DNA from: Symbiodinium natans
Taxonomy: Eukaryota > Sar > Dinophyceae > Suessiales > Symbiodiniaceae
Direction of reading: 5' to 3'
NCBI GenBank assembly: GCA_905221605.1
Contig: CAJNDS010002435.1
Span: forward strand, 1,176,341 to 1,240,340
Length of the DNA: 64,000 nucleotides
A program made the translations under genes and the position numbers. Numbering within the stretch: the first letter of the stretch is position 1; each line of letters opens with the position of its first letter. The notes beneath the pieces are model-generated. The model saw only the letters and a program-made list of their open reading frames with translations, was not told the DNA's origin and ran no database searches. Below are positions 11,419-22,500 of this stretch, piece after piece.

Positions 11419-12949
11419 AAATAAGCGCGGCCCACTCCCTAATCGAGTTGAAGGCCCCCTCCCGACCCATCATACCCCCACCCAAAGCCGAAAGCACCCG
11501 ACGCCCCAAGTCTTCGAAGGCCTGCTGGTGAGTGCTGCGCAGGCCCAGAAGTTAGGAGCCGACTCCTGATGGGAGGTTGTATAATCAGTGAGAGTCTCTG
11601 TCGGTTCTTCAGCAAGTTGCGGCCGGCATCCCGAACAAACCCAAAGAGCACAGATGGTGTGATGAAAGGAGAGCCTAAATGCAACTGTTACAGATCTAAA
11701 TGTCCTTTCGTGGAGGCCACCCTGGGCCTCTTGGAGACAGGGTCGATGGCTCCCAAATCCTCAGAGTTTGCCTCAACCGCGGAGAAAGCTGAGAAGGCTG
11801 GTTTCAGGGCAAGTAGACATGATGACTTAGGACATGGGACACGTGCTTGCGGAGACACGTCTATGTCCAGACAGCACTATATACTATATGCTAGTGGCTG
11901 CTAGTAGCTGTGCTAGTAGCTGCTGGTACATGCACAGAGACAGGGAGCTGGACATGGCTTGCCGATTGAAAGTCAAGCGATACCTCGCCCAGTTCGCCAA
12001 AAGAGCCGTCATGCTCGCGCGTGACCAGAAGAGGCACCGGGTGCACCAGAAAGGGTGTTTGCAGAATTGCGCTTCAGATAAGTCAGTTCGCGGCGCGTTG
12101 CTGACGTGCTCCCGGTTTCCGAGTGTCTCTTGAAGAGTACTGAGTACTGGGCACAGCTTTTGTTGAAAGACTGCTGTGTGGCAGTTCTTGGCTTTCGTTG
12201 CAGTGCCTCGTTCCCGGTGCTGAGCGACAGATCTTCTCGTTCTTCCTTGCTCCTCATTTCCCCGGAAAGCTGCCTGAGCAGATTTTTTGCAGGCACCTGC
12301 GCCTCAAAGCACGTGAGCTTCACAACCAAACTCAGTTGAATTAAACTAATTAAACTAAACGCATCACAAGCATCCAGGACGGACCTGATGATCTCAGCTC
12401 TCTGCACCGTCTCCCAGTCGCAGCTCCTTTCTGGTGAGAAGCATGCCAGCTCCCTCAGTTGACCCGCAGTTGCCTCTTTGGCCCCGCACCTCCGTCGTGG
12501 CTTCCAAGAGGAGGAGAAAGCAGCCCTCTATGCTTAAGCAGATCCGGAGTAGTGCGACATGTTGCCCTTGCCCGCAAAAGAATCACTTAAAGTGCACCGG
12601 GATATCTCCCTGTCCCGGCCCCCGCTTGGAGACTCATTCTGAACTTACAACTTACAGCCTACAGCTTTCAAGGCCCCTTATGATTCTAAGTCTTGAAAGC
12701 AAGGGGTAGCCCACCCCCTCCAGACAGTTCTTCCCAAGATTGATTCAGGCTTTTAAGGATTTAAGTTGTTCTGGGGTGGGTGGGGCGTGACCCATCCGAA
12801 GGCAACGTTAGATGTTGATGTTAAATTCATGATGCTGCCGCTGAAATCAAAAACCGCTTATCTCTCGAGAGAGAGAAGCGTGGCACAGTTCCGCACAGCG
12901 CAGCATCGTTAAAGGGTTTTTGGGCGTGTTTGTTAACCTGTATTTGCAG
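11419..12949. other. Intergenic stretch with weak coding hints
   Basis: After the TGA at 11416 no exon can be placed with confidence until 12950. Short coding-like frames occur near 11955-12045 (KVKRYLAQFAKRAVML) and 12480-12545 (basic, SKRRRKQPSMLK). Neither shows a domain, and flanking splice sites are ambiguous. They could be 5' exons of the next gene. Confidence 0.35.
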
Positions 12950-14318
12950 TACCTGTTGGACAAACTTGCTGAACTTCAGGTAAACCATAAATGTATTGAA
13001 AACGCAGCTCAAGTCGCCACCGGCCTGAGGCAGCTCGCCAGGCGGCCGTGAGCGCCGGCAGCCTCGCGCGGCGAAGCGGCGACCGCCTCGGTGAGGCAAA
13101 AGGACAAAGTCAGCACCTCTAGATGACTAGGTTGCTTTTCCAGTCTCTTGCTAAGTAAACACACCGCTAAAGCTGATAAAGCCCCCGGGCCGAATGACTG
13201 CTCATCGTTGCGGCAGCCCTGGTGCAGGCAACGGCCTCGCTGCTCCTTAGCCATGCGTGCACCGTCTGGACAGGGGCTAGCTTATACATTTCTGCACCAT
13301 TCTTCTTGCCCCAGTGCGATGATACCAGCACATCACGGTGCAGGTACGTCTCTCTGGGGAAAATGGAAGCTGCAAAAGACGCGGCAAGTGCAAAGCTCAG
13401 CTGCCAAGCTTCCAGCTAGCGCTTGCTACAAGTTGCCAGTCCTCTGGAAAGACTATATGGCCCTTTTTGCCCGTTAAAACGCGCTCCCCCGGTCTCGTTG
13501 TCTGGGTGAGAAAAACTCATCAGTCTTCCTTTCAAGCATCTCCCAGATTTACTTACAACCAGGGCTACGCTGGAACTCATTCCAGAGCAGCTACCAATGC
13601 TTGGTCCTTGCTTGCCTTTGAGAGCCTTGCAATAACAGGACTTTCCCAGGTCTTCTGAAAGCCAGTTCACTCCATTGTGCCCTCCTCCCCATTGCGGTCT
13701 TCGCCCCGAGGTAAGGGCCTCTATGTCTTCGAGGCCCCAGCAAAGCCAAAGGTATGGCACTGGAAAAAAAGTTGAATTTTGGTTCTTCCGTGGATGACGC
13801 CTGCCTTGTCTTCATTCTGCAGTCAGGAAAATCATGCATTTCAGTCAGGCGGATGAAGCCCTGTCTGACAGGGTTTTCTTAGAGTTGGCGAAAGTAGCGC
13901 TATTTGTGAGACTCAAATCAGCCAGAGAGAGAAGGACAAGGAGAAGAAGAAGAAGAAGAAGAAAACTAAGGCAACCTCCCTTATTATTTGAACATCGCAT
14001 CATAGAATGAAGACATCCTCCTTGATTTGCAAGCCTTAATTTAAGGCTTCTTCTGTCAATTCAAAGGCTATTACCCTTGATCAGCAAAACATCCTCGAAT
14101 TAAGGGGGTGCAGTTCTCTTGACATAGAGGGAAGGTATGTTTATGATAAGGGGACAACCCTTACTTAAAGACTTTTGGAAGGTCTGGGTGCACAGTGGTG
14201 CTGATGAGACTCGAGACAACCTATAGACGCGCAGACCTGCTGCAAATCACAAGCAAATTCGCAGGAGCTTCATGACTTTATCGGTCAGGACTTGGCGAAG
14301 GCGGCACGTGGACATGTT
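12950..14318 (+). CDS. Unrecognised multi-exon gene, internal exons only
   Basis: Three small exons join in phase. 12950-12979 reads YLLDKLAELQ and ends at GTAAAC. 13030-13090 reads AARQAAVSAGSLARRSGDRL and ends at GTGAGG. 13217-13257 completes the split codon and reads ALVQATASLLL. A further piece at 14265-14318 reads ELHDFIGQDLAKAARGH. The peptide is alanine-, leucine- and arginine-rich and probably helical. I recognise no family, and neither the start nor the stop can be placed. The phase agreement across three exons makes chance unlikely for that part. Confidence 0.45.
13934..13963 (+). repeat. GAA microsatellite
   Basis: Run of GAGAAGAAGAAG-type triplets between exon pieces; intronic. 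Confidence 0.8.
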
Positions 14319-14634
14319 GGGGTTAAAGCTATGTGGGAGTGTTTTTGTTTGCACCTTAAGTGGTTCATGACCGGGATCATCACAGGCTTTGCAGCTTGTC
14401 GGTTCCACGGGATGACATGGTTTCTGCACAGAAGTTGCACCTCAGAGGCGCATGTTACCGTAGTGCCTGCTCGACTACGGCCCAGGGAGGTCCATGTAGC
14501 GCAAATGCATGAAACCCTGTCTTGGCAAGCCCCAAAACCTCCAGCGCCTTGGAGACAGGTGAGCAGCGGTTTTTTTTTACGGCTCTTGAGAGATACTTAT
14601 ATGCGGAAATAACTCCGGGAACCGGGGCGTGAAA

Positions 14635-15415
14635 GTGCACGGAACTGTGGCCGCGGAAGCACGCGGAAGGGTTGCGGAAGCACATCTCCGCGGAAGCGAC
14701 GATAGAAACAATTTTGGTTTGAGTGCTTGTTAGATTCCAGGAGGCTAGTGGGCGTGTTGTTTGGTGTGGGTTTCGGAAGTCTGGTTCCGAGTGGGTTATG
14801 CAGATTGGTGTTTTCTGGGAGTTTTGCGGTTACAACCCTTCGTACGAAAGCATGGACGCAGTTCGGAATAAGGCTTCTTTTGAGACCCTAAGCTTCCTAC
14901 ACAAAGTTTTTAAAAAAGCCCTAAACCCGTGTAAACTCTCAACCCCAAAGCAAGCAAGTCAGATTTTCAGGCTTGAGCGCCCCCAAACCTGGCTTCGAGG
15001 CCTTCTATCCGTGAAGTTTGATGCGAACTCGGCGGAAGCTCCGCGGAAGCTCCGCGGAAGCTCCGCGGAAGCTCCGCGGAAGCTCCGCGGAAGCTCCGCG
15101 GAAGCCCGCGTGCCCATCTGAAGGCCCAGGCCCTTCCTACTGAGTCCATGTTCTTGAAAGTAGATGGTACCGCTGCGCAGCTGCTGCCAGCTCAAGCTGC
15201 AGCATTCTCATGGAACGCGTGTCTCATCGTGTAGTCTCAAAGTTCCAGACGCGTGTTCGAGTTTATATCTTACGGACCTACTCGCGGAAGCAAGTTTCTC
15301 AAAAATGCGCGAAATTAGTCCGCGGAAGCGTCCGCGGAAGCAAAGGAAGCGGACGAGCAGAAACAATACTCGCGGAAGGACCGCGGAAGGGTTCCGCGGA
15401 AGGGTTCGTTATTTC
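14635..15415 (+). repeat. Dispersed and tandem CCGCGGAAG repeat array
   Basis: Between 15031 and 15106 an 11-base unit, GCTCCGCGGAA, is repeated about seven times without error. Around it the core CGCGGAAG recurs singly or in pairs at about 14652-14695 and 15283-15405. Because the unit is 11 bases it shifts frame each copy, which argues against a protein repeat. CCGCGG is self-complementary, so each copy can form a small hairpin. The array ends about 330 bases before the MATH-BTB gene. Confidence 0.9.
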
Positions 15416-15457
15416 ATAGAAAATCTTCTAGGAATAAAAACCACGGCTCAGGTGACC

Positions 15458-15540
15458 ATTGATTCCGTCAGCAATCCTGTTAGCGCACTGGTGGCTACCG
15501 GCACTGTCTGGGCCTCCAGTCAACGCTGTCATGCGTCCAT
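15458..15540 (+). CDS. Possible orphan exon
   Basis: After CTCAG at 15451 a frame reads VTIDSVSNPVSALVATG and then TVWASSQRC. It looks coding, but no partner exon or family is recognisable. It lies just upstream of the MATH-BTB gene and might be a 3' exon of the unrecognised gene before it. Confidence 0.25.
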
Positions 15541-15673
15541 TGTGTCTTCAGCCAGAGACTCTTCGACAAAGTGTGTAGGCCTTTGTGGTTTACTTCTCTT
15601 TGACTCTTTGCTAGAGTTATGAGATGTTATGAGCATGACTTGAGCATGACTGGCTCTTGGGTCTAATGTCTGT

Positions 15674-15698
15674 CCTGCTACGGCAACTTGGGCTCAGG
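15674..15698 (+). promoter_or_regulatory. Possible relict of the dinoflagellate spliced leader
   Basis: Sequence ending CTTGGGCTCAGG resembles the 3' part of the conserved dinoflagellate trans-spliced leader (ending TTTTGGCTCAAG). Nine of the last twelve bases match, with weaker similarity before. The 41-base distance to the BTB start codon fits a retroposed mRNA leader. The match is imperfect, so this is tentative. Confidence 0.3.
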
Positions 15699-15738
15699 AA
15701 GTGCAATTCGCTGACAAAGACATCCCACAGAGGGCCTC

Positions 15739-17310
15739 ATGAGTTTCCGTCAGCCGTCAACAAAGTACGCAACATGTAGAGTATGCAGAGAAATGTTTCT
15801 TCGGGTTGACTTGGTTTCGGACATTCTGCCCACCATGCTTCCAAACTCGACAGCTGAAGAGATTCGCGCTGCGATTGAGACAAAAAAACATGAAATAGAG
15901 GCGCAGCGTGCAAGGCTGCGTAGGGCGCAAGAGGAGGTGTCTCAGGCCCAGGAGCGTCAGAGGTTGCGGAGAGAGCTCGATGACCATGTACGTCAACTGG
16001 AAGAACATTCCGACTGCCTTCAGGAGGAATGGTTTCTCCGCTGGGAGATTGACAGGGACGAAGACGGACCACATCTTCCCAATATTCGGACTGAATCCAG
16101 GGCGGCCAGCACCAACACGATGGAGACTGAACATTTTGCGCACTGTGTCACCAAAGGTGAGTTCGTGTGGGAGATGGCGGGCTTCTCCTGGTTGGAGAGC
16201 ATGCTACAGCAAAGAGACCTCCCTTGCTGGTCTTCAGGCAGCTTTGCCGTGGGCGAGGAGGAGTTCCATCTTAGGTATCATCCCCAAGGTGGAGTATTGT
16301 GGAAGTCTACTGGCGATCGGCAGCAAGGGTCCCTGGCGCTCATTTGCACTAGTGGAAGCAGAGTCGCTCTTCGGCTCCGGCTCCTTTTGAAGACGAGTGG
16401 AGCATTCGTGCAGTGGGGTGACACTATCCAGGCCTGCCACACAGGAGGACTTCCAAGAGCATATGGGCCTGATGTGCACGAGGAACGTTCCTGGCATTCG
16501 GGGCTACCACCTGTAGGTATCTTCGGGCTCTCGCACAAGCAACTACTGCAGTCAGAATGGGTGCAAAACGATTGCCTGACTGTGAAGTGCATCTTGGAAG
16601 TCCGCCCCGACAATCGAGGTGTATCTTCGACATTCACCCCGAGACCGACAGTGGAAGTTCCAGCGCCTACAATGGGATGCGACTTGCAAGCGCTGTGGGA
16701 GACTGGTACATGCAGTGATGTGCAGTTCGTTGTTCAAGGCGAAGTGGTCAACGCGCACTCGCAAGTCCTGTGTGCAAGATCCCCGGTTTTTGCAGCACAG
16801 CTGACAAGCGGCATGAAGGAATCTGTGTCGAAAGTGATTGAGGTTGACGATTGCGAGCCTGCAGCATTCAAATCATTCCTACACTTCCTTTATACCGACA
16901 ATCTTGAGGAGCTGTCATCTGTGAAGTCCAAGGAGAAGGACAGCTCGAGGCTGTCACAAGTCCAAGCACTCTTAGCAGTCAGCCACAAATACCACGTACT
17001 GCGGCTCCAGCGCTGGTGTGAACTGCAGCTGTGCAAAGAGATCACGGCTTCGGGAGTGTGCAGCATATTATGTCAAGCGCACTTGCACCAAGCCACCGAG
17101 TTGGAGAAGGCCTGTCATACCTTCATCAAAGACAACATGTCCGAGGTAGTCAAGCTGCCGGCCTATGCTAACATGGTGAGGGCATGGCCGGAGGTGTCGC
17201 TGAAGGTAAATCTGTTTCTGGCGGGAGTGCGAGAGCCAGCTGTGGATGCCTCTCAGGACAGCAATGTGCTTGGTCAGACAGGAAAGCGCAAGCGTGAAGA
17301 GGCGGAGTGA
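15739..17310 (+). CDS. Intronless MATH-BTB (POZ) protein, 523 aa
   Basis: A continuous frame from ATG 15739 to TGA 17310. Residues about 40-105 form a charged coiled coil (RARLRRAQEEVSQAQERQ). About 140-290 is a MATH/TRAF-like beta domain ending SHKQLLQSEWVQNDCLTVKC, the usual end of such domains. About 310-395 is a BTB/POZ domain: CSDVQFVVQGEVVNAHSQVL, then SPVFAAQLTSGMKE and FLHFLYTDNLEEL. About 405-485 resembles a BACK helix bundle. The C-terminus GKRKREEAE is a likely nuclear signal. Proteins of this architecture (SPOP in animals, BPM in plants) are substrate adaptors of Cullin-3 ubiquitin ligases; that role is by family. No intron in a genome of intron-rich genes suggests retroposition. 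A degraded spliced-leader-like sequence lies about 41 bases upstream of the ATG. Confidence 0.85.
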   Translation: MSFRQPSTKYATCRVCREMFLRVDLVSDILPTMLPNSTAEEIRAAIETKKHEIEAQRARLRRAQEEVSQAQERQRLRRELDDHVRQLEEHSDCLQEEWFLRWEIDRDEDGPHLPNIRTESRAASTNTMETEHFAHCVTKGEFVWEMAGFSWLESMLQQRDLPCWSSGSFAVGEEEFHLRYHPQGGVLWKSTGDRQQGSLALICTSGSRVALRLRLLLKTSGAFVQWGDTIQACHTGGLPRAYGPDVHEERSWHSGLPPVGIFGLSHKQLLQSEWVQNDCLTVKCILEVRPDNRGVSSTFTPRPTVEVPAPTMGCDLQALWETGTCSDVQFVVQGEVVNAHSQVLCARSPVFAAQLTSGMKESVSKVIEVDDCEPAAFKSFLHFLYTDNLEELSSVKSKEKDSSRLSQVQALLAVSHKYHVLRLQRWCELQLCKEITASGVCSILCQAHLHQATELEKACHTFIKDNMSEVVKLPAYANMVRAWPEVSLKVNLFLAGVREPAVDASQDSNVLGQTGKRKREEAE

Positions 17311-17716
17311 ATAACATTCCTACGAAGTCGCTTCTCATTGTTCTTGGTGGAGACAAAAGCAGCGTCAAGGTGTGCGGTTGCTGCATCAACCCCATTGGAG
17401 ATCTAACTGCGAGCAAATCATGCTGCCTGCAAGCTGTCAGCAACGAGGTTCGCATGGTGCGAAGGCGCAAGGCAAGTCGCCTCCTTGGGCACCCACACAA
17501 TCAAGATTAAAACTGCAGAGCTATTGTTTTGGGTACGTAACTCCTGAGACTTGAAACTTTGGCATCGGACAGTCCTTCGAGCTCATTCTGCTGAGGTGTG
17601 AACGTGGATGCCTTGAAGGACAAGGCTGATCCCTGCTTGACCGTGACTTACCACCACTTCACTGCGAGTCGGCATTGCCCATGAGATCATCTCAATGAAC
17701 AATACATCCCACGCAG

Positions 17717-19519
17717 GTGCGCAATGTCGTTTCTGAGATCGTGGGCATGGACAATCTAGTGGACGCCACAATCTTAGAGAGGATGCTCATAGCCAGCTCT
17801 CTAAATGCGTTTTGTCTCTGCCTGCAGCCTTGCGTCCCCGCAGAGTCTCATTCATGAGATCCAGACATCTCCCGCCCAGACATCTCTCCAGGACACTCCC
17901 CTGATGCAAGCAGGGCTCACGAGCCAGTCTGCAGCCCCGGGCTTACATTGGCTTACATTGCATGATTTGTAAGACACTCCCCAGTCAAGAAAAACATGCA
18001 CCTCCCCATTTTTTGCCTCAGGTGCTTTTGCGCAACGCGCTGAGCAAAGAGATTCCTGGTCCCAGCAGGGGCCTTGGTGTTCGAGTGGTTTGGGTCAATT
18101 GAGAGCCACCCCTCTCCCCCCCCCCCCGTCCGAGTCTTTTTGAAGCCAGTGCTTGGGAGTTACGGGATAAGGCAGGGTCAAAGGTGTAGCAGGTGGCGTT
18201 TCACGGCGCGTTTCAAGTGCAGATCCAGAGGGTGCTGCAAGCTTGGGGCAGACTGGGGATCTCGATATCCGATATGGTGCCAGAGAAACCGACAGGCAGT
18301 CGGCTGGCTGCGGTGGCAAAGGGGTCACCGGGGTATCACTGCCTGCAGTCGGCAACGGCTTGCTCGTTCCTAAGCAGGGGCACGCACCGCGCAGGGGGTT
18401 TTCCCCCCTGTACCGAAAACTGGGGGCATGCTGCTGCCCTCTATGGGACCCCAAGTCCCTCGAAAGAAAGTCCGGCCAAGATTAGCAAGAACCTATAGTG
18501 CTTTTGTTCACGACAAACTTCCTGCTGATCTTGGCCAGAGTATTTGTTGTTTGACATTGGCTTTGCGAGCTTGAGCCCGGCATTGGGGCGACATACACCA
18601 TTTCTTGATGCTGCAAAGACCTTCCATTTCAGCCTGTTGTTTTCCCCCTTGGGGTTGAGTGTTGTGCTCAGCAGGCTTTTCCCTTTGCATGGGATCTTAA
18701 TTTTAACGCTACGCGACCCGCCTCGGCCCGGCCCAGCGCATCCGCGTGAGCATGGTGATTCCACAGCGCCCAAGTCGCTGGACCCCAAGCAATAAGGGTT
18801 GGGTTTAGGGTTTAGGGTTCCGGGTTTATTGTTTTATGGTTTGGGGTTTAGGGTTGAGGGTTAGTTTAGGATTGAGGGCTTAGGGCTCAAGCTTTGGGGT
18901 TTTTTTGGGGTAGGGTTGAGCCAGGCCCCTCAAAGGGGGGGGGGGTCGTCCTGCTGGGAGGGGCTTCAACTGCCTCTGGTCCTGGCGAACCGTCCGCTTG
19001 CGGACCCCGGTTTCCAGGGGGGTACCATTTTGAGGCAAAAAAAGGGGTCCGAAAAAGGGTTTGGGTGTGGGGGAGGATTTGGAGGGGGGTGCCTGTTCTG
19101 ACAACCTATACACCTCCGGCCCGAGGCCTCGGCGGATATTCTAGAGCCCATGGCAAAGACAAACAGCTCCCAAGGATTTCAGCTGAACATCCGATCTAGG
19201 GATTGAGCCGAACGGCCTTGATTAGGCCTGCCCTTTACGCTGATGTTCGACTACCCTTCGTGCCTTGGTATCAGCTGCAGCTGCGCCGCGTTTGTTTGAG
19301 AACTAGTGCCTACTAGCATGACACCGGATTTGAATTCCGCATGCTCTACGGCTACGGATTTGCAAAGTCTTGAGTCAAGCCTTGTTGAAACTGCTCATGC
19401 GATTTCCACCCTCCAAGCCCGCTCACGCAAAAGCCTTTCCTCCCATTATGCCACACTCTTCGAGGATTTCAGACTTGTCGCAGTTCCTTGCGGGCACGGC
19501 TGGCGCAGAGGAAGAGGAG
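17717..19519 (+). CDS. Acyl carrier protein domain 1 of a polyketide/fatty-acid synthase, five exons
   Basis: Five small exons join in phase to one full ACP domain of about 75 residues. 17717-17764 (48 nt): VRNVVSEIVGMDNLVD, helix I. 17892-17933 (42 nt): DTPLMQAGLTSQSA, holding the serine (AGC 17922-17924) that should carry phosphopantetheine. 18022-18058 (37 nt): VLLRNALSKEIP, helix II. 19226-19259: LPFTLMFDYP. 19465-19519: ISDLSQFLAGTAG, helix IV, then an acidic linker. Donors are GC, GC, GT, GT and probably GC; all acceptors are AG followed by G. The VLLRNALSKEIPG and LPFTLMFDYPS signatures are typical of type I PKS carrier domains, in which the arm shuttles acyl chains between catalytic domains. 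A further linker piece reading LAQVEEWVEVADG lies near 19705-19770. No ketosynthase or other catalytic domain is identifiable nearby. Confidence 0.8.
18794..18905 (+). repeat. Interstitial telomere-like (TTTAGGG) repeat
   Basis: GGGTTTAGGGTTTAGGGTT is followed by progressively diverged GGTTTAGGG, GGGTTGAGGG and GGGCTTAGGG units for about 110 bases. TTTAGGG is the plant-type telomere repeat also known from dinoflagellates. It lies inside the intron between ACP exons at 18058 and 19226. Confidence 0.75.
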
Positions 19520-22500
19520 GCTAGAGAATCCAACCTTGTCTTTCTGATTTTGTATGCCGGCAGGGAAAAGGCCCCCGAGGGCCGCATCAAAGCCCGCCCT
19601 CCCAAAGATTCCATAAAGGTCCCAAGAGCTACATGCAGCCACATTCGTAGCAGCACATTCCTCGATGGTAGATTGCTGAGAAGCTTTGCACAAGCTTCAC
19701 AGTCACTTTGGCCCAGGTGGAGGAGTGGGTCGAAGTTGCAGACGGCATGGGTCAGGCCTCAAAGCCCAGAGCGTAGTCAACCGGCCAAGTCTTTCAAATT
19801 TGCGCCCCTCTTGATGCAGCGCTTGCCTGCGCTATCCTGAGACCCCCCCAGGCCCAATGCTTGAGAACATAATGGCCACCAGCAACATCTTGCAACCCCG
19901 GCCTATGACGACGGAGCTATTGGTCGTTGCTCGGGTTTCTTGAATCTGTCTCAGCAACCTTCCTCCGACCGACAGGCTCGATCGGGCGCCGTTGCCACAG
20001 GCGGGCGCCGGCACATTGACAAAGGGCTGGCGGAGCACATCCAAAACCGTAGTTTGTCTGGCAAAGCACCCCACGCGTCACGCTCCATCCAGAAAACCTC
20101 CTGCCCCTGAAGCGCTTGAGCACCAAGCCACATCGCTGCTCGTTTTGGCTGCAGCCAGCGACCTCCATCCATAGCCCGTCCCCCTACCGTGCTTCTTGAC
20201 TCATACGCCATGCCTGACGCGGCTGCAGCAGTCACTTGACCCTGCAGAGACCGCTGGAGTACAGTATATGCAGCTGCAGCTCATAAACCCGCTACATGAG
20301 GCTAACATGTATGCAGATGCTATCATGGTGTGCTACAGAGTGTCAAGTTAAGACCATCACATCCCGTCGTCATCTTGATTGCAGAGTGAATGTGCTTGAA
20401 AGGATGTGACATACCCGGCAAGGCTGAATAAGAGGGCAGTGAGTCTTGTTTCAGGTCATTGGTCGCATGAACGCCCAGCTCTTCCGGCAGCTTGCCGACG
20501 GCGCCGGAGCACGCCTGGCTGGGCGCTGTGACAAGGCTAGGGCACTCCAAAATTCAGTGAGTTTTGGAAGGGCATAAGAATATAACCCACGCTCCGCGTA
20601 GCCTAGCCCTCCGCTGTTGAGCAACTGTGCCCGAGGACCAGACCTCGCAGCAGTGGGTGCTGACGACCCCGGATGGATGCTTGGCCGAGCAGATGAGTAT
20701 CCGTTCGTGCTGCCACGTTGGAGTGGGGCTGGGCTGAAAAGGCGGATTCGGATTTTTCCCTCGAATTTGACATCCTTTTGTCTGTGACACTGTGATACCA
20801 ATGCTGGTCGTGTTCTTGACAGTTGGAGCCATCGTCGCGGGAGCAGATAGCACTAGAGGCCGCAGTACTGGAAGTCGTATAGTAGTCGTTCGTCGTAGTA
20901 GAAGTAGCCAAGCATTCTCCTGCGGGGAGGGGGGGGGGGAAGGGGCGGGTGGGGGCGTTCATAATCGTGCAATGTCCAAAACAAGTACATTCAACGTGCC
21001 GACACAATTTAGTTAGCTGAGAGACCTTGCTTCGGTAAGTCATGTATCACATCTATGTATGTATAGATATATATGATTGTATATGTGTGCACTCACACAC
21101 GGACAGTTATATGTCCACATATCACGACAACCAAAGGCCTAAACCCAAAAACCTAGGATGCCGGTTCCACGGTATTTCGCACTATTACCGCTGATTGCCT
21201 TGGGCAGAGACGTGAACCCAAAAGCTCCAAGAAACTAGAGCGCGGACTGGCGTCGCAGGCCAGCAGGATATCCGAAAAGAACGTAGGAAAAACGCTACAG
21301 ATTTGTTCGATTGTAAGTAGAACTTCATACGCAAAGCACCAGTGGTCGCCAATGTACGGCGGCGGAGGTGGCCAAAAACGACCAGTCGTGGTCGTGGTCG
21401 TGGTCGTGGTAGTAGTTGTAGTTGTAGTAATTAGCAGTTGTATCAGTAGTTGTAGTTGTAGTTGTAGTAGTTGTTGTTGTAGGTGTAGTTGTACTGGTCG
21501 TGGTCGTCCTCGTCGTCGCCGTCGTCGTGGTAGCAGTCGTCGTCGTAGTCGTAGTCGTAGTGGTAGGAGCAGGAGTAGGAGCAGCAGCAGCAGCAGCAGC
21601 AGCCGCCGCCAGTGTTTGAACAGCAAATCCAGGGCAAACTCGCAATCTAGCACCCGTGCTCCTAGCTCAGGAAATAACGTTCCTTTGACCGCTGCAGACG
21701 GCGTGGAGCTGCAGTCGCAGGCGCTGAAATTTTAAAAAAGGGAAGATCCGGTGAAGTAGCTCAACTAAGCTCACAGATTTCGGAAGACTTGAGCAGGCCT
21801 TTGTGGAAGTCGTCGGCCGCAAGACCACGGAGGGTCAGCTTTGTGCCACAAGCTTCTGTCGGTTCCCAAGCGAGCCCTGCCTGTTTGGGGCGCTTGGGGG
21901 GGTTTCATGAGGTCTCGTAGCTCATGGCACAGATGTTTCGAGACTCAGTCTCGTTAGGGCGGCCTCAAAAGGCTCAGTTGTGCGTTCACTGAATCTTCGG
22001 CTCCCGCAAAGAACAAAAAAGCCAAACCCAAAGTTTCGAAACGCAGCAATTGAGAAAGCTCTGAAAGTCTCTCGGCCAGGTGATGACGTGGACGGGGATC
22101 TTTGGGAGAAAGCGGTGTCACTGGCACATCAACCTCAGGCGCGGGTGGAATCAGACAATCGTATCTCATAATGGTTAAGAAAAGGTGCAGCAGAACGCTT
22201 GGAGGTGCGCCACCTATTCCAGCCGGCCTGAGCGCCTTCGAACATTCCAGGGCCCCAGTGTCGGGGCCAAGAAGGATAGGTTTCGGTGGAGGTCCTTTTG
22301 ACCGTTTGCTGAGTGCTGTGGTCCTGTACTTTTGCCTTGCACCGTCATAGTGTCAGAGTCAAGCCATTTGCTAGTAAGGAGGCTTGGTGCTTGTTTTGGA
22401 GAGTTGGACGCAGCAGCTATGAGCAATGAACGCCGAACGCCACCAGAAAGCAACATCGGTGAATCAGAGGAGGGGTGCCAGGATGGGCCATAGAGCTGGG

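Noticed and set aside
10741-11435. Two long minus-strand open frames opposite the acidic tail
   Set aside because: They are antisense shadows of a strongly biased Glu/Ala/Pro codon stretch and show only low-complexity residues.
11833-11862. HGTRACGDT, resembling the ketosynthase HGTGTxxGD motif
   Set aside because: No other ketosynthase motif or coding-like context nearby; a chance match is plausible in a window this size.
18193-18498. Plus-strand open frame of 101 codons between ACP exons
   Set aside because: It lies in an intron defined by in-phase ACP exons and shows no domain.
19917-20168. Minus-strand frame with NYGFGC, recalling the ketosynthase NxFGFGG motif
   Set aside because: Wrong strand relative to the ACP exons, no flanking conserved residues.
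21153-21735. Open frames on both strands rich in Val, Thr, Ser or Leu
   Set aside because: They exist because the period-3 repeat lacks stops in many frames; no domain.
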